Positions 8,392 through 17,954 of a stretch of 64,000 nt of DNA are shown piece after piece. Both the position numbers and the translations under genes were made by a program. Source of the DNA: Gammaproteobacteria bacterium (GTDB taxonomy: Bacteria; Pseudomonadota; Gammaproteobacteria; Pseudomonadales; Azotimanducaceae); the NCBI GenBank assembly GCA_012960535.1, contig DUBB01000007.1:103635-167634 (forward strand). The letters run 5' to 3'. Under the pieces are notes generated by a model. It saw only the letters and a list, made by a program, of their open reading frames with translations, was not told the DNA's origin and searched no databases. The number at the start of each line of letters is the position of its first letter. Position 1 is the stretch's first letter.

Positions 8392-9888
8392 CTAATCTTC
8401 CATGGTAACGCGGAGTATTTCATCAATGGTTGTTTCTCCGCTTAACACCTTGAGCCGTCCATCTGTGCGTATCCCGGATGTCGACTTCCTTGCCTGCGCT
8501 TCCATCTCCTGTTCAGAAGCGCCGCTGTGAATCATTCTACTGATCTCGTCATCTATTATAATGACTTCATAGATTCCCATTCGACCCCGATAACCTTCAA
8601 AAGCGCACTGTTCACATCCTTGCGCCCTGTACAGAGTCTGTTTTTTCCTGGTCGATAATTTAAGGAACTTTTTCTCATATTCATCAGCCTGGTAGGCCTG
8701 CTTGCAATGCTTGCAAAGAACGCGCACCAACCTTTGGGCGATAAGTCCTGCCACACTGTTGGACAATAGATAGGGTTGAACGCCCATATTAGCCAGCCGG
8801 GTTATTGCGCCAATTGCCGTGTTAGTATGTAGTGTAGATAACACCAGATGCCCTGTGAGACTGGCCTGAACCGCAATATCAGCCGTTTCATAATCACGAA
8901 TTTCACCCACCATGACGACATCCGGGTCCTGCCGTAATATAGCCCTAAGACCTTTAGCAAAGGTCATACTAGCCTTCAAATTCACCTGGGTCTGGCCAAC
9001 TCCCTCAACGTCATACTCAATAGGGTCTTCCACCGTTAAGATATTTCGACTGGCATCGTTTAACTTGTATAAGCCGGCGTACAGGCTCGTTGACTTACCA
9101 GACCCAGTGGGCCCAGTTACTAGAATAATACCGTGAGGACGCTTCAACAATAACTGCATGGCTGCCAGATCTTTCTCTCTCATACCCAGATGCGCCAAAT
9201 CTCTAGAGCCTTCCTGCTTATCAAGCAAACGCATAACCACTCGCTCACCATTACTTGCCGGTATCGTCGATACTCTGACATCAACCTCCTTGCCGCCCAC
9301 GCGTACCGAAATACGGCCATCTTGAGGCAGGCGTTTCTCGGCAATATCCAATTTAGCCATGACCTTAATTCTCGACACTAGTAACGGTGCCAGTGCCCTT
9401 CGCGGTGATACTACCTCCCTTAAAATGCCGTCCACTCTGAACCGGATGAGCAATCTTGTTTCATAAGTCTCAACATGAACGTCTGAAGCATTCAATTTGA
9501 CTGCCTCGGCCAGAAGGCTATTAATCAATCTAATAATAGGAGCATCATCATCCTGATCCAGTAAATCACCGCTTTCTGGTAGCTGGTCAACTAAACTTGA
9601 TAAATCCAGGCTATCGCCCAAATCTTCAATCAGCTGCATAGCTTCACCGGAGTCTTCCTGATAAGTGCGAGATAGATCTGCCTCGAATGCCTGTTGATCA
9701 ATCGATTTGAAGGTGACCGGTGTACCAGCAAATCGTCGTACCTCTGCCAGTATCGCTGCGCCAGGTTCGCTGCGGTAGCGTACCTCCATAGTGCCATCCT
9801 GTTTCACTGGCATCAGCAGAACGTTATGTCGTTTAGCAAAACTGAACGGTAGTCGCCTGCTAGCTGGAACAGCTTGTTGATCTGACAT
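8392..9888 (-). CDS. gspE: Type II secretion ATPase GspE
   Basis: First gene of the gsp operon, 498 residues. The cytoplasmic ATPase carries the Walker A motif GPTGSGKST at 259-267, an Asp box with catalytic Glu after ILTVEDPIEY, a Walker B-like region VVMVGEIRD (about 324-332), and the His-box TGHLVLSTLHTN. A zinc tetracysteine motif is present as C392/C395 and C425/C428, as in GspE and PilB. The N-terminal domain that binds GspL occupies roughly residues 1-130. No gspC or gspD lies upstream; the next gene is a divergent LysR regulator, so the operon promoter must be in 9889-10066. Confidence 0.97.
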   Translation of the reverse strand: MSDQQAVPASRRLPFSFAKRHNVLLMPVKQDGTMEVRYRSEPGAAILAEVRRFAGTPVTFKSIDQQAFEADLSRTYQEDSGEAMQLIEDLGDSLDLSSLVDQLPESGDLLDQDDDAPIIRLINSLLAEAVKLNASDVHVETYETRLLIRFRVDGILREVVSPRRALAPLLVSRIKVMAKLDIAEKRLPQDGRISVRVGGKEVDVRVSTIPASNGERVVMRLLDKQEGSRDLAHLGMREKDLAAMQLLLKRPHGIILVTGPTGSGKSTSLYAGLYKLNDASRNILTVEDPIEYDVEGVGQTQVNLKASMTFAKGLRAILRQDPDVVMVGEIRDYETADIAVQASLTGHLVLSTLHTNTAIGAITRLANMGVQPYLLSNSVAGLIAQRLVRVLCKHCKQAYQADEYEKKFLKLSTRKKQTLYRAQGCEQCAFEGYRGRMGIYEVIIIDDEISRMIHSGASEQEMEAQARKSTSGIRTDGRLKVLSGETTIDEILRVTMED

Positions 9889-10066
9889 GTTGATAACCTA
9901 AAATAAGCAGAAAAGATGCTAACTAACTGAATTTTAAATACCTATCTAGCTAGTTGCAGACTTCAAACTAAAACTAACCTAACCATATGGATATTAATCG
10001 AATTACCTCAGAATCGCTTGTATTACTTCAATAAATACACCAACTAGCGTACTATCAAAGAAACTT

Positions 10067-11005
10067 ATGTGGGACCCTCTCACCATGAAACTCAGTGATA
10101 TTGATCTGAATCTTTTTGTCGTATTCAATGCCATATACACTGAAGGAAACCTGACTCGAGCGGGCGAGATCATCGGCATAACCCAACCTGCCGTATCTAA
10201 CTCCCTATCCAGACTGAGAACGCTATTTGATAATCCGTTATTTGTACGTACCGCCGATGGTATGATACCCACTCCGGTGGCACAGAACATCATCGGTTCG
10301 GTCCGCCAGGCATTAGACCTGTTTAGATCAAGCGTTCAGGAAAGTGAGCACTTTGACCCGCTCCTATCTGAAAAACGATTTAGAATCTCGATGAGTGATC
10401 TTCAACAGGCAGTTTATCTGCCTAGCCTCCTGAAAAACATGAAGAAACAAGCGCCCCATACGGCGGCCGAGTGCTACCAGGTCAGACGGCGTGATCTTAA
10501 TATAGAACTAGCCTCGGGCAACTTGGATCTGGGTTTCGATGTTCCCTTAACACCAGACCCTCAGATCAAACATACCCGGTTGAGATCTATACCCCAGGTC
10601 TGTGTTATTCGCAAAAAACACCCGCTAATCAAAGGTCCGTTAACCATTGAGGATTACCTCTCCCTTGAACACCTGCACATTTCCTCGCGACGCGGCGGGC
10701 TGGGTATAGTCGATCTAGCCCTGGGAAAGATGGGAGAGAAAAGAAATATAGTGATACGAACCCAGCACTACATGTCCACCGCACAGCTAGTGGTTGGTTC
10801 GAATCTGGCGGTCACCGTACCGCTACATTTTGCTGAGTTCCTCAAGAATGTCGTGCCTATCATGCTCCTACCTCTGCCTTTTGAGGTGCCGGATATAGAG
10901 ACTCATCTGTATTGGCATGAAAGCACTGATAAAGATCAGGCAAACCAATGGCTAAGAAAAATGATTACAGACCAGAGCCCCCATACAGCGACCCACACGG
11001 ACTAA
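10067..11005 (+). CDS. LysR family transcriptional regulator
   Basis: A LysR-type regulator of 312 residues from the first ATG, or 306 from the ATG at 10085 (MKLSDIDLNLFVVF), which fits the usual family N terminus better. The winged helix-turn-helix covers about residues 7-66, with the recognition helix in ITQPAVSNSLSRLR. The C-terminal periplasmic-binding-like domain (about 95-300) would sense an unknown effector. The gene stops at 11005 and the pyrB-like ORF starts at the next base, so the two are very likely co-transcribed. Control of the divergent gsp operon is also possible. Target not shown by the sequence. Confidence 0.9.
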   Translation: MWDPLTMKLSDIDLNLFVVFNAIYTEGNLTRAGEIIGITQPAVSNSLSRLRTLFDNPLFVRTADGMIPTPVAQNIIGSVRQALDLFRSSVQESEHFDPLLSEKRFRISMSDLQQAVYLPSLLKNMKKQAPHTAAECYQVRRRDLNIELASGNLDLGFDVPLTPDPQIKHTRLRSIPQVCVIRKKHPLIKGPLTIEDYLSLEHLHISSRRGGLGIVDLALGKMGEKRNIVIRTQHYMSTAQLVVGSNLAVTVPLHFAEFLKNVVPIMLLPLPFEVPDIETHLYWHESTDKDQANQWLRKMITDQSPHTATHTD

Positions 11006-12025
11006 ATGGGTATGGATTTCAAAGGGACCCATATTCTCAGCGTTGATCAATTTGATCGCCATTCCGTGGAATCAATCTTCAAAGTTGCTGACTCGATGAT
11101 TCCGTACGCGTCAAGACAAAAAGTAACCCGGGTACTGGAGGGCGCAATACTCGGCAACATGTTTTTCGAACCTAGCACTCGAACCAGAGTCAGTTTCGGC
11201 TGTGCCTGGAATCTACTGGGCGGTGAGGTCAGGGAAACCACAGAGATTAAATCGTCAGCCATAGCCAAAGGCGAATCCTTTTACGATACAGCCAGAGTAC
11301 TCAGCGGTTACAGCGATGTTATCGTCATGCGCCACCAAACGGCCGGCTCAGTAGAAGAATTTTCAAAGGCCAGCCGAGTACCCGTTATTAATGGCGGTGA
11401 TGGTGCCAATGAGCATCCCAGCCAGGCATTACTGGATCTGTATACGATTAGTACAGAAATGACTCACAGAGGCCAGAGCATAGACAACCTACGCATTGCC
11501 CTGGTCGGGGATCTTAAGTTTGGCCGTGCCGTTCACTCTTTGTGCATGCTGTTAACATTATTCGATAACATTCATTTCACTTTAATCTCGCCATCAGCGC
11601 TAAAACTGGATCAACAGTACATCGAGAAAATGAGATCAAATGCACACACCGTTGTGGAATCAACTGAACTCCAGGCGGGTATACAGGATGCGGATATCAT
11701 TTACGTCACTCGCACCCAGGAAGAACGTTTTTCGTCACTAGAGGAAGCCAAGCGATACAAAGGGCTATTCAGATTAAATCAGGCTATCTACACCGAATTC
11801 TGCAAGCCTAATACAGTTATCATGCACCCCTTGCCCAGAGATTCCAGAGCAGATGCTAATGAACTTGACAATGACCTCAATGAAAACCCGAATCTGGCTA
11901 TTTTCAGGCAGACTGACAATGGCGTCCTCATTCGCATGGCATTATTCGCCCTTATATTGGATGTAGTCGAACAACTGCCTGCTTCATCCCGGCCTGTGAA
12001 CTGGTTTACCGACAGGCGATTTTAG
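11006..12025 (+). CDS. pyrB: Aspartate carbamoyltransferase catalytic chain
   Basis: A 339-residue ATCase that condenses carbamoyl phosphate with aspartate, the first committed step of pyrimidine synthesis. The carbamoyl phosphate loop FFEPSTRTRVSF lies near residues 52-63. Further markers are the 80s-type loop with KGES, the MRHQ segment, the GDGANEHPSQALLDLYTI substrate motif, VGDLKFGRAVHS, and the HPLPR loop near residue 270. It is somewhat longer than E. coli PyrB (311). No pyrI or pyrC follows. The ATG at 11006 directly abuts the LysR stop; the ATG at 11012 is an alternative. Confidence 0.93.
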   Translation: MGMDFKGTHILSVDQFDRHSVESIFKVADSMIPYASRQKVTRVLEGAILGNMFFEPSTRTRVSFGCAWNLLGGEVRETTEIKSSAIAKGESFYDTARVLSGYSDVIVMRHQTAGSVEEFSKASRVPVINGGDGANEHPSQALLDLYTISTEMTHRGQSIDNLRIALVGDLKFGRAVHSLCMLLTLFDNIHFTLISPSALKLDQQYIEKMRSNAHTVVESTELQAGIQDADIIYVTRTQEERFSSLEEAKRYKGLFRLNQAIYTEFCKPNTVIMHPLPRDSRADANELDNDLNENPNLAIFRQTDNGVLIRMALFALILDVVEQLPASSRPVNWFTDRRF

Positions 12026-12104
12026 GTCTGCATATGCGCTGTCGACTGTCTATGAATCACTGAGCTACTTCAGGTTAAATTGAACCCTTCCGAGACCCAT
12101 TACC

Positions 12105-13058
12105 ATGCTATATAACTCCATTCTTGACACCATTGGTAACACCCCTATTGTAAAAATTAATAAGCTGGCACCGGAAGGGCAAAACTTTTATGTCAAGGTT
12201 GAGGCATTTAATCCCATGGCATCGGTCAAAGATCGTTTGGCCATCGCTATCATCGAGGACGCCGAACAACGGGGCTCATTAAAGCCCGGCCAGACGGTCA
12301 TCGAAGCAACTTCTGGAAACACCGGCATCGCTCTGGCCATGGTCTGCACTGCAAAAGGTTATCCTTTTGTTGCAACCATGGTAGAGACTTTCTCGATCGA
12401 ACGCAGAAAAATAATGAAAGCACTGGGTGCTAAAGTCATTTTAACACCGGCTGCAGAAAAGGGCTCGGGCATGGTCAAAAGAGCCGAACAGTTGGCAGAA
12501 GAGCATGGCTGGTTCCTGGCCAATCAATTCGAAAATCCAGCTAATCCAGCCTATCACAGGAACACAACTGCAGCGGAGATTCTTCGCGATTTTGCGGGTC
12601 ACAAGCTTGACTACCTTGTTAGTGGCTGGGGTACTGGTGGTACCATAACCGGCACGGCACAGGTTCTTAAGGCCGCTCGAAGCAATATCAAGGTTATTGG
12701 CATTGAGCCCGCTGGCGCAGCAATGCTCTCTGGAAAGGATTGGTCGCCACACAAAATACAAGGCTGGACTCCCGATTTTATACCCGGGATTCTTGAGCCT
12801 GATGTCATCGACAATATGATTACTGTGACGGACCAAGAAGCGCTGGAGGTCGCACGGAGACTGGCCCAGGAAGAAGGCATTTTCTGTGGCATCTCATCGG
12901 GCGCGACTCTGGCCGGCGCATTAAAAGCTGCCCAATCTGCCCCCCAGGGGAGCACATTCTGCATTATGCTGCCGGATACCGGAGAGCGTTATCTGTCGAC
13001 GCCGCTATTTGAAAACATATCAGAAGATAGCGATGACGACTGGCTGTCCAAGCAATAA
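12105..13058 (+). CDS. cysK: Cysteine synthase A (O-acetylserine sulfhydrylase)
   Basis: A PLP-dependent beta-replacement enzyme of 317 residues that makes cysteine from O-acetylserine and sulfide. The PLP lysine is K42 in NPMASVKDR. The substrate loop EATSGNTGIAL lies near 68-78, the phosphate loop GTGGTITG near 178, and the HKIQG motif near 226, which favours CysK over CysM. The C-terminal tail after about residue 300 is acidic. The gene is separated from pyrB by 79 bp and is convergent with etfA. With cysI (41.9 kb) it supplies reduced-sulfur assimilation. Confidence 0.92.
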   Translation: MLYNSILDTIGNTPIVKINKLAPEGQNFYVKVEAFNPMASVKDRLAIAIIEDAEQRGSLKPGQTVIEATSGNTGIALAMVCTAKGYPFVATMVETFSIERRKIMKALGAKVILTPAAEKGSGMVKRAEQLAEEHGWFLANQFENPANPAYHRNTTAAEILRDFAGHKLDYLVSGWGTGGTITGTAQVLKAARSNIKVIGIEPAGAAMLSGKDWSPHKIQGWTPDFIPGILEPDVIDNMITVTDQEALEVARRLAQEEGIFCGISSGATLAGALKAAQSAPQGSTFCIMLPDTGERYLSTPLFENISEDSDDDWLSKQ

Positions 13059-13180
13059 AGTCAGCTTCCGGAAGGCATCACTCTCGCTGAGGCAATGCCT
13101 CAAAAACAATAACTTGGCAAGGCGTTTCTCTTTTCCAGACCAGCTATACGGCTGGAAAGCCTGAAAATCCTTTAAACCAG

Positions 13181-14110
13181 TTAAAGCAGACTATCCAATT
13201 CAGGCACCGCATCAAATAAATCGGCGACCAGTCCATAGTCTGCAACCTGAAATATTGGCGCATCTTCATCTTTATTGATGGCAACAATGACCTTACTGTC
13301 TTTCATTCCAGCCAGATGCTGGATTGCTCCACTGATACCAACAGCGATGTATAAATCCGGCGCAACTATTTTACCGGTTTGGCCGACCTGCATATCATTG
13401 GCGACAAAACCGGCATCTACAGCTGCTCTTGAGGCACCAATGGCAGCGCCCAGCTTATCGGCGACACTTTCAAGCAACGCAAAATTCTCTCCATTCTGCA
13501 TGCCTCTGCCACCAGAGATAATAATACTTGCTGCTGTCAATTCAGGTCTCTCCAGTGCTACCACATCCTCTCTAAGCCAAGAAGACACGGCTGCATCCGT
13601 GACCACATCAATGGCCTGCACGGTAGCCGAACCTCCCGTCTCTTCCACAGGATCAAAAGCAGTACCGCGAACGGTGAGCACCTTGACACGATCATCAGAT
13701 TGAACGGTGGCGATGGCATTACCAGCATAAATAGGTCGTTGGAAAGTATCAGCGGACTGTACTGTCATAATGTCGGAGATCTGTGCCACATCAAGCAGAG
13801 CGGCTACTCTGGGCATGAAATTTTTACCTGACGTCGTGGTTGCAGTCATAATATGTGAATACTCAGCTGCTAATTCAACAATCAGTTCGGCCAGGTTCTC
13901 AGCCAGCGCATGACCATAAACCGGGTTATCAGCAACCAGCACTGTATCCACACCGACTATATTTGCGGCCGCATCAGCAGCAGCACTACAGCCCTCCCCC
14001 GCGATCAGCACATGAATATCACCGCCAATCTGTTGCGCAGCGGCTATAACAACCCGGGTGGGCAATTTGACGGTCTGGTTATCGTGCTCTGCAACTACAA
14101 GAATACTCAT
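13181..14110 (-). CDS. etfA: Electron transfer flavoprotein subunit alpha
   Basis: A 309-residue ETF alpha subunit. The C-terminal FAD-binding domain shows the family signature from about residue 230, including [37 protein letters not shown] and the [11 protein letters not shown] tail. The N-terminal domain pairs with EtfB. The heterodimer takes electrons from acyl-CoA and other dehydrogenases and hands them to ETF-QO. The start overlaps the etfB stop by 4 bp, so etfBA is one operon; it is divergent from the ETF-QO gene. Confidence 0.96.
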   Translation of the reverse strand: MSILVVAEHDNQTVKLPTRVVIAAAQQIGGDIHVLIAGEGCSAAADAAANIVGVDTVLVADNPVYGHALAENLAELIVELAAEYSHIMTATTTSGKNFMPRVAALLDVAQISDIMTVQSADTFQRPIYAGNAIATVQSDDRVKVLTVRGTAFDPVEETGGSATVQAIDVVTDAAVSSWLREDVVALERPELTAASIIISGGRGMQNGENFALLESVADKLGAAIGASRAAVDAGFVANDMQVGQTGKIVAPDLYIAVGISGAIQHLAGMKDSKVIVAINKDEDAPIFQVADYGLVADLFDAVPELDSLL

Positions 14111-14859
14111 GAAATCACCTTTGCTTCATTTCTCAATTTGTCTACCAACTCTTCTACGGACTCAACCTTGATTCCCGCTTTTCTTTCTGCAGGTGGCTCT
14201 ACCTTTAAGGTTTTCACGCGGGGTGTCACATCAACACCAAGATCTGCTGGAGTATAAACGTCTACCTGCTTTTTCTTGGCTTTCATAATATTAGGTAAAG
14301 AAGCATAGCGTGGCTCGTTTAAGCGTAGATCAGTCGTCACTACCGCAGGCAGGCTCACGGTAATGGTTTCCAGGCCGCCATCTATTTCCCGGGTAACCGT
14401 TGCTGAATCATCGCCAAGGTCAATTTCAGAAGCAAATGTCGCCTGAGCTAGGCCGGCAAGGGCCGCCAGCATCTGACCGGTCTGGCTATTATCTCCATCA
14501 ATGGCTTGCTTGCCCGTAATGATGAGCCTGGGCTGCTCTATATCGACAATCGCTTTCATTACCTTGGCGATTCCTAATGGCTGCATATCTTCATCGGTCT
14601 CCACCAAAATACCACGATCAGCACCGAGCGCCAGCGCGGTTCTGATCTGTTCCTGGCAATTAGTAGCGCCGACGGAGAGGACTATCACCTCCTCTGCTTT
14701 GCCTGCTTCTTTCAGGCGGACAGCTTCTTCAATAGCAATCTCGTCAAAAGGGTTCACCGACATTTTTACGTTATTTAAATCGACCCCCGTTTGATCGCTC
14801 AACACTCGGATGCTGACGTTATAGTCAACCACACGTTTAGCCGTAACCAGAATTTTCAT
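14107..14859 (-). CDS. etfB: Electron transfer flavoprotein subunit beta
   Basis: A 250-residue ETF beta subunit that binds AMP and contacts partner dehydrogenases. The start is set at 14859 because [19 protein letters not shown] is the conserved N terminus; the open frame runs 61 codons further upstream, but that part resembles no ETF sequence. Signatures include [18 protein letters not shown], the recognition-loop region [25 protein letters not shown], and the [15 protein letters not shown] segment. The 277-bp gap to the ETF-QO gene (14860-15136) is a divergent promoter region with no other feature I can name. Confidence 0.95.
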   Translation of the reverse strand: MKILVTAKRVVDYNVSIRVLSDQTGVDLNNVKMSVNPFDEIAIEEAVRLKEAGKAEEVIVLSVGATNCQEQIRTALALGADRGILVETDEDMQPLGIAKVMKAIVDIEQPRLIITGKQAIDGDNSQTGQMLAALAGLAQATFASEIDLGDDSATVTREIDGGLETITVSLPAVVTTDLRLNEPRYASLPNIMKAKKKQVDVYTPADLGVDVTPRVKTLKVEPPAERKAGIKVESVEELVDKLRNEAKVIS

Positions 14860-15136
14860 GAAATCCCTCTGTTTCAATTGGAAAGGAGCTACCCTAATGG
14901 CAAAGATAGCACGTCGCAAAAATCCGCGTATTCTGCCGTTTTGCCGCGCTTTTATCAAGCGTGTTTTCAAGTCATTAACTTCCTCGAGCACAATTTCAAG
15001 AATCTCAGCGCCTAACTGTTCACAGTTATCTGTATCAATCAATGAAACTAATTTCCATTCAGAATCTACTTTTCTTACAATAGGGCTTCCAATAAGTTTT
15101 CAATAAGTTTTTGTCTTTCAATTTTAGGAGTTATGC

Positions 15137-16798
15137 GTGGAACGAGAATCCATGGAGTTTGACCTGGTGGTGGTCGGTGGCGGACCTGCTGGGCTGTCAA
15201 CTGCAATCAAATTTGCACAATTAGCAGCAGACAACGATAACGAATTTACGGTGTGTCTGGTCGAGAAAGGTTCTGAAATTGGCGCCCACATCCTTTCCGG
15301 CGCCGTTGTCGAACCCACGGCCCTGAACGAACTCTTCCCAGATTGGCGCGAACTGGGTGCGCCACTGAATAATCCCGTTACCGAAGACGATGTCTATCTA
15401 CTGACAGACCAGAATCAAGGCATGCGCCTTCCAGGATTGTTTATCCCAAAGGCCCTTCATAATGAAGGCAATCACGCAACCAGCCTGGGAAATTTATGCC
15501 GATGGCTGGGCGAACAGGCCGAGCAACTGGAAGTAAACATCTTTCCTGGATTCGCAGCCAGTGAAGTGCTCTACCATGAGGATGGTTCAGTTAAAGGAGT
15601 GGCCACCGGAGACATGGGCGTTTCTGCATCGGGAGAACAGAAACCCGGTTTCGAACCTGGCTACGAACTCCACGCCAAGTACACTGCTTTTGCGGAAGGA
15701 TGCCGCGGCCATCTCGGTAAGCAGCTGATCAGCAGGTTTGCCCTGGATAAAGATTCAGATACCCAGCATTACGGCATCGGCTTTAAGGAAATCTGGGATA
15801 TTGATCCAGCGAATCACGTACCCGGAAAAGTCGTGCACACGGTAGGCTGGCCACTGGACTTTGGACCTGGCGGAACCCTGGGAGGCTCATATCTATACCA
15901 CCTCGAAAACAACCAGGTCGCGGTAGGATTGATTGTTGACCTGGGTTACAGAAACCCACACCTGTCCCCCTTTGACGAATTTCAGCAGTTCAAGCATCAC
16001 AAATTCATCCGCCAATATCTTCAGGGCGGGAAACGAATTGCTTATGGCGCCCGGGCGGTAGCGAAAGGCGGATTTCAGGCTCTGCCTAAGTTGACAATGC
16101 CGGGCGCGCTCCTGGTTGGTGATGACGCTGGCTTTCTCAATAACCTGAAACAGAAAGGCACCCACACTGCAATGAAATCCGGGATGCTCGCCGCAGAAGC
16201 CATTTTCAAGTCGTTATCGACCGGCTCGGAAGGCGGCCTGGAACTCACTGAGTATACGGAACTGTACAAGCAATCCTGGCTCTATGAAGAGTTATATCGT
16301 GCCCGTAACATCATGCCTGCCCAACACCGGTTTGGCATGTTTGTTGGCGCTATGTTTGCTTGGTTTGACCAATACTTGTTCAGAGGCCGTTTACCCTTCA
16401 CATGGAAGGATGCGACCCCTGATCATGCCAAGTTGAAGCACCAGGACAAGTGCAAGAAGCCAACCTACCCGAAGCCTGACGGGACCATCAGCTTTGACAA
16501 ACTAAGCTCAGTATTTCTGACCAACACCTCGCATGAAGAAGACCAGCCCTGCCACTTGCAGCTCGAAGACCCAGGCATACCCATCGATTCCAATCTTCCT
16601 TTGTATGATGAACCGGCACAGCGTTACTGCCCCGCCGGTGTCTACGAGATCATCGAAGACAGCGATGCGAGCAAACACTTTCAGATCAATGCCCAGAACT
16701 GCATTCACTGCAAGACCTGTGACATAAAAGATCCTGCTCAGAATATAACCTGGGTAGTACCGGAAGGTACGGGCGGGCCTAATTACGGCAATATGTGA
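15137..16798 (+). CDS. Electron transfer flavoprotein-ubiquinone oxidoreductase
   Basis: A 553-residue membrane-associated flavo-iron-sulfur enzyme that passes electrons from ETF to ubiquinone. The FAD-binding GGGPAGLS motif lies at about residues 14-21. Family blocks such as KGSEIGAHILSGAV and the C-terminal 4Fe-4S cluster with CPAGVYEI and CIHCKTCDIKDP (Cys ligands near 497 and 522-528) are intact, and it ends with TWVVPEGTGGPNYGNM, as known ETF-QO do. The start is GTG at 15137 after TAGGAG with 6-nt spacing; the ATG five codons later is an alternative. It is divergent from etfBA, its electron donor. Confidence 0.96.
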   Translation: MERESMEFDLVVVGGGPAGLSTAIKFAQLAADNDNEFTVCLVEKGSEIGAHILSGAVVEPTALNELFPDWRELGAPLNNPVTEDDVYLLTDQNQGMRLPGLFIPKALHNEGNHATSLGNLCRWLGEQAEQLEVNIFPGFAASEVLYHEDGSVKGVATGDMGVSASGEQKPGFEPGYELHAKYTAFAEGCRGHLGKQLISRFALDKDSDTQHYGIGFKEIWDIDPANHVPGKVVHTVGWPLDFGPGGTLGGSYLYHLENNQVAVGLIVDLGYRNPHLSPFDEFQQFKHHKFIRQYLQGGKRIAYGARAVAKGGFQALPKLTMPGALLVGDDAGFLNNLKQKGTHTAMKSGMLAAEAIFKSLSTGSEGGLELTEYTELYKQSWLYEELYRARNIMPAQHRFGMFVGAMFAWFDQYLFRGRLPFTWKDATPDHAKLKHQDKCKKPTYPKPDGTISFDKLSSVFLTNTSHEEDQPCHLQLEDPGIPIDSNLPLYDEPAQRYCPAGVYEIIEDSDASKHFQINAQNCIHCKTCDIKDPAQNITWVVPEGTGGPNYGNM

Positions 16799-16815
16799 GC
16801 CCGCGCTCGTGTTAA

Positions 16816-17385
16816 CTACAATCCGATTGCGTGAACAAATCGTTGCAGCTGTATCTGATCCCGCTGACTACCCAACACAAACACTTCAGGATCATCAGAC
16901 ACAAGGTGTTTGACCAGAAGATAATCATCCGCTTCAAACCTGAGGTGGCAGTGCTGCACTACTTCATTGCGATTCTCAAACACCCCTCGTACTGCCGTGA
17001 AGCCAGTGGCGGATTCTATATCCAGGGCACCGATAGCATAGCTCGCCAATGGCCATAATAATTTATCCAACTGCAACTGGTGACTCCGCAACCCTGAGGC
17101 ACCGTTTTTTTCCAAAACACCCGGTACACCATCAAGATCGGCAATATATTCATTGATATCCTGATCCCGCAGCAAAGGCTTACCCTGAGTGTCCTTATCC
17201 AGTAAATGCCCCAGCGAGTAGAAATACCAATAGCCCTGTCTGGTGGAAAGCGCAAGGTGCCAGCCGACTTCAGCCTGCACAGCGGCCTGCCAGCTGCTGA
17301 TCTCCTGGCGACTATAACGGCCCTGCACCAAAGCGCTAAGAATCTGTCTGAGGCGAGCCGCGTCCGGCTCGACAACCAGTAACAT
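16816..17385 (-). CDS. Conserved hypothetical protein downstream of DUF1285
   Basis: A 189-residue protein I do not recognise. It has no signal peptide, membrane segment or clear catalytic motif; it is acidic, Leu-rich and likely soluble. A short run reads WYFYSLGHLLDKDTQG, and the C-terminal half contains ESATGFTAVRGVFENRNEVVQHC, where an embedded GFTAVRGVFEN stretch looks conserved. Its first base overlaps the last base of the DUF1285 gene, so it is the third gene of a coupled trio (phosphoesterase, DUF1285, this one). It may work with its neighbours, but no function is proposed. Confidence 0.7.
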   Translation of the reverse strand: MLLVVEPDAARLRQILSALVQGRYSRQEISSWQAAVQAEVGWHLALSTRQGYWYFYSLGHLLDKDTQGKPLLRDQDINEYIADLDGVPGVLEKNGASGLRSHQLQLDKLLWPLASYAIGALDIESATGFTAVRGVFENRNEVVQHCHLRFEADDYLLVKHLVSDDPEVFVLGSQRDQIQLQRFVHAIGL

Positions 17386-17954
17386 TATACTCTCATTAAC
17401 TGGGAAAAATGATTCTCACTCCATACACCATGCCACAGGGCTCCGTTGAATAGTCGCTCGCTAACCAGCTCCATAAGCTGGTAATAGACGTTCCGATTTA
17501 AGCGTGCACTGAGGCCCTGTCTTACCAGTACATAGGGCAAATGCGGGTTGTCTGAATGCTGGCCTTTACTGAATTCGATGGGGTGGGCTTCACCTACCAG
17601 AACCCGGTCCCCTGTATTGGTAGTAATAGTCAGGGACTGTTCCTCACCCGTACCCTGGTTTTCAAGTAGAACACCCTGAAACGGTACATCCTCTACAACG
17701 ATCCGGCACTTTTCAACAGGCGTCACCAGGAAGTAATCATCACCGTCCCGCCTGAGAATACTTGCAAATAGCCGCACCATCCTAATACGCTCGATCGGGC
17801 TACCCATATAGTGCCAGCTGCCATCCTGTTTGATGCACATATCAATATCCCGACTGGCCTCAGGATGCCATAAATGGACAGGCGGCAACGATCTGTCTTT
17901 GACACCTTCGAGCTGTGACAGCAGCGAATAAGGAAAAGTCCCGGAAGGACTCAA
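17385..17954 (-). CDS. DUF1285 domain-containing protein
   Basis: A 189-residue protein of the DUF1285 family. Matching blocks are PPVHLWHPEASRDIDMCI (about 22-39), DGSWHYMGSPIERIRMVRLF (about 44-63), and YFLVTPVEKCRIVVEDVPF (about 74-92). The family is common in proteobacteria and has no settled function. It overlaps the phosphoesterase gene by 4 bp and the next hypothetical gene by 1 bp, which indicates one transcript. Recognised from memory of the family pattern. Confidence 0.85.
   Translation of the reverse strand: MSPSGTFPYSLLSQLEGVKDRSLPPVHLWHPEASRDIDMCIKQDGSWHYMGSPIERIRMVRLFASILRRDGDDYFLVTPVEKCRIVVEDVPFQGVLLENQGTGEEQSLTITTNTGDRVLVGEAHPIEFSKGQHSDNPHLPYVLVRQGLSARLNRNVYYQLMELVSERLFNGALWHGVWSENHFSQLMRV

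Noticed and set aside
13088-13102. Hairpin GAGGC-AAT-GCCTC between cysK and etfA as a terminator
   Set aside because: The adjacent homopolymer is A on the cysK strand and, on the etfA strand, the T run comes before the hairpin rather than after it.
13275-13703. 142-codon frame opposite to etfA
   Set aside because: Antisense shadow of a conserved gene with no independent support.
14860-15042. 61-codon upstream extension of etfB
   Set aside because: No similarity to EtfB; the conserved start [10 protein letters not shown] is internal at 14859.
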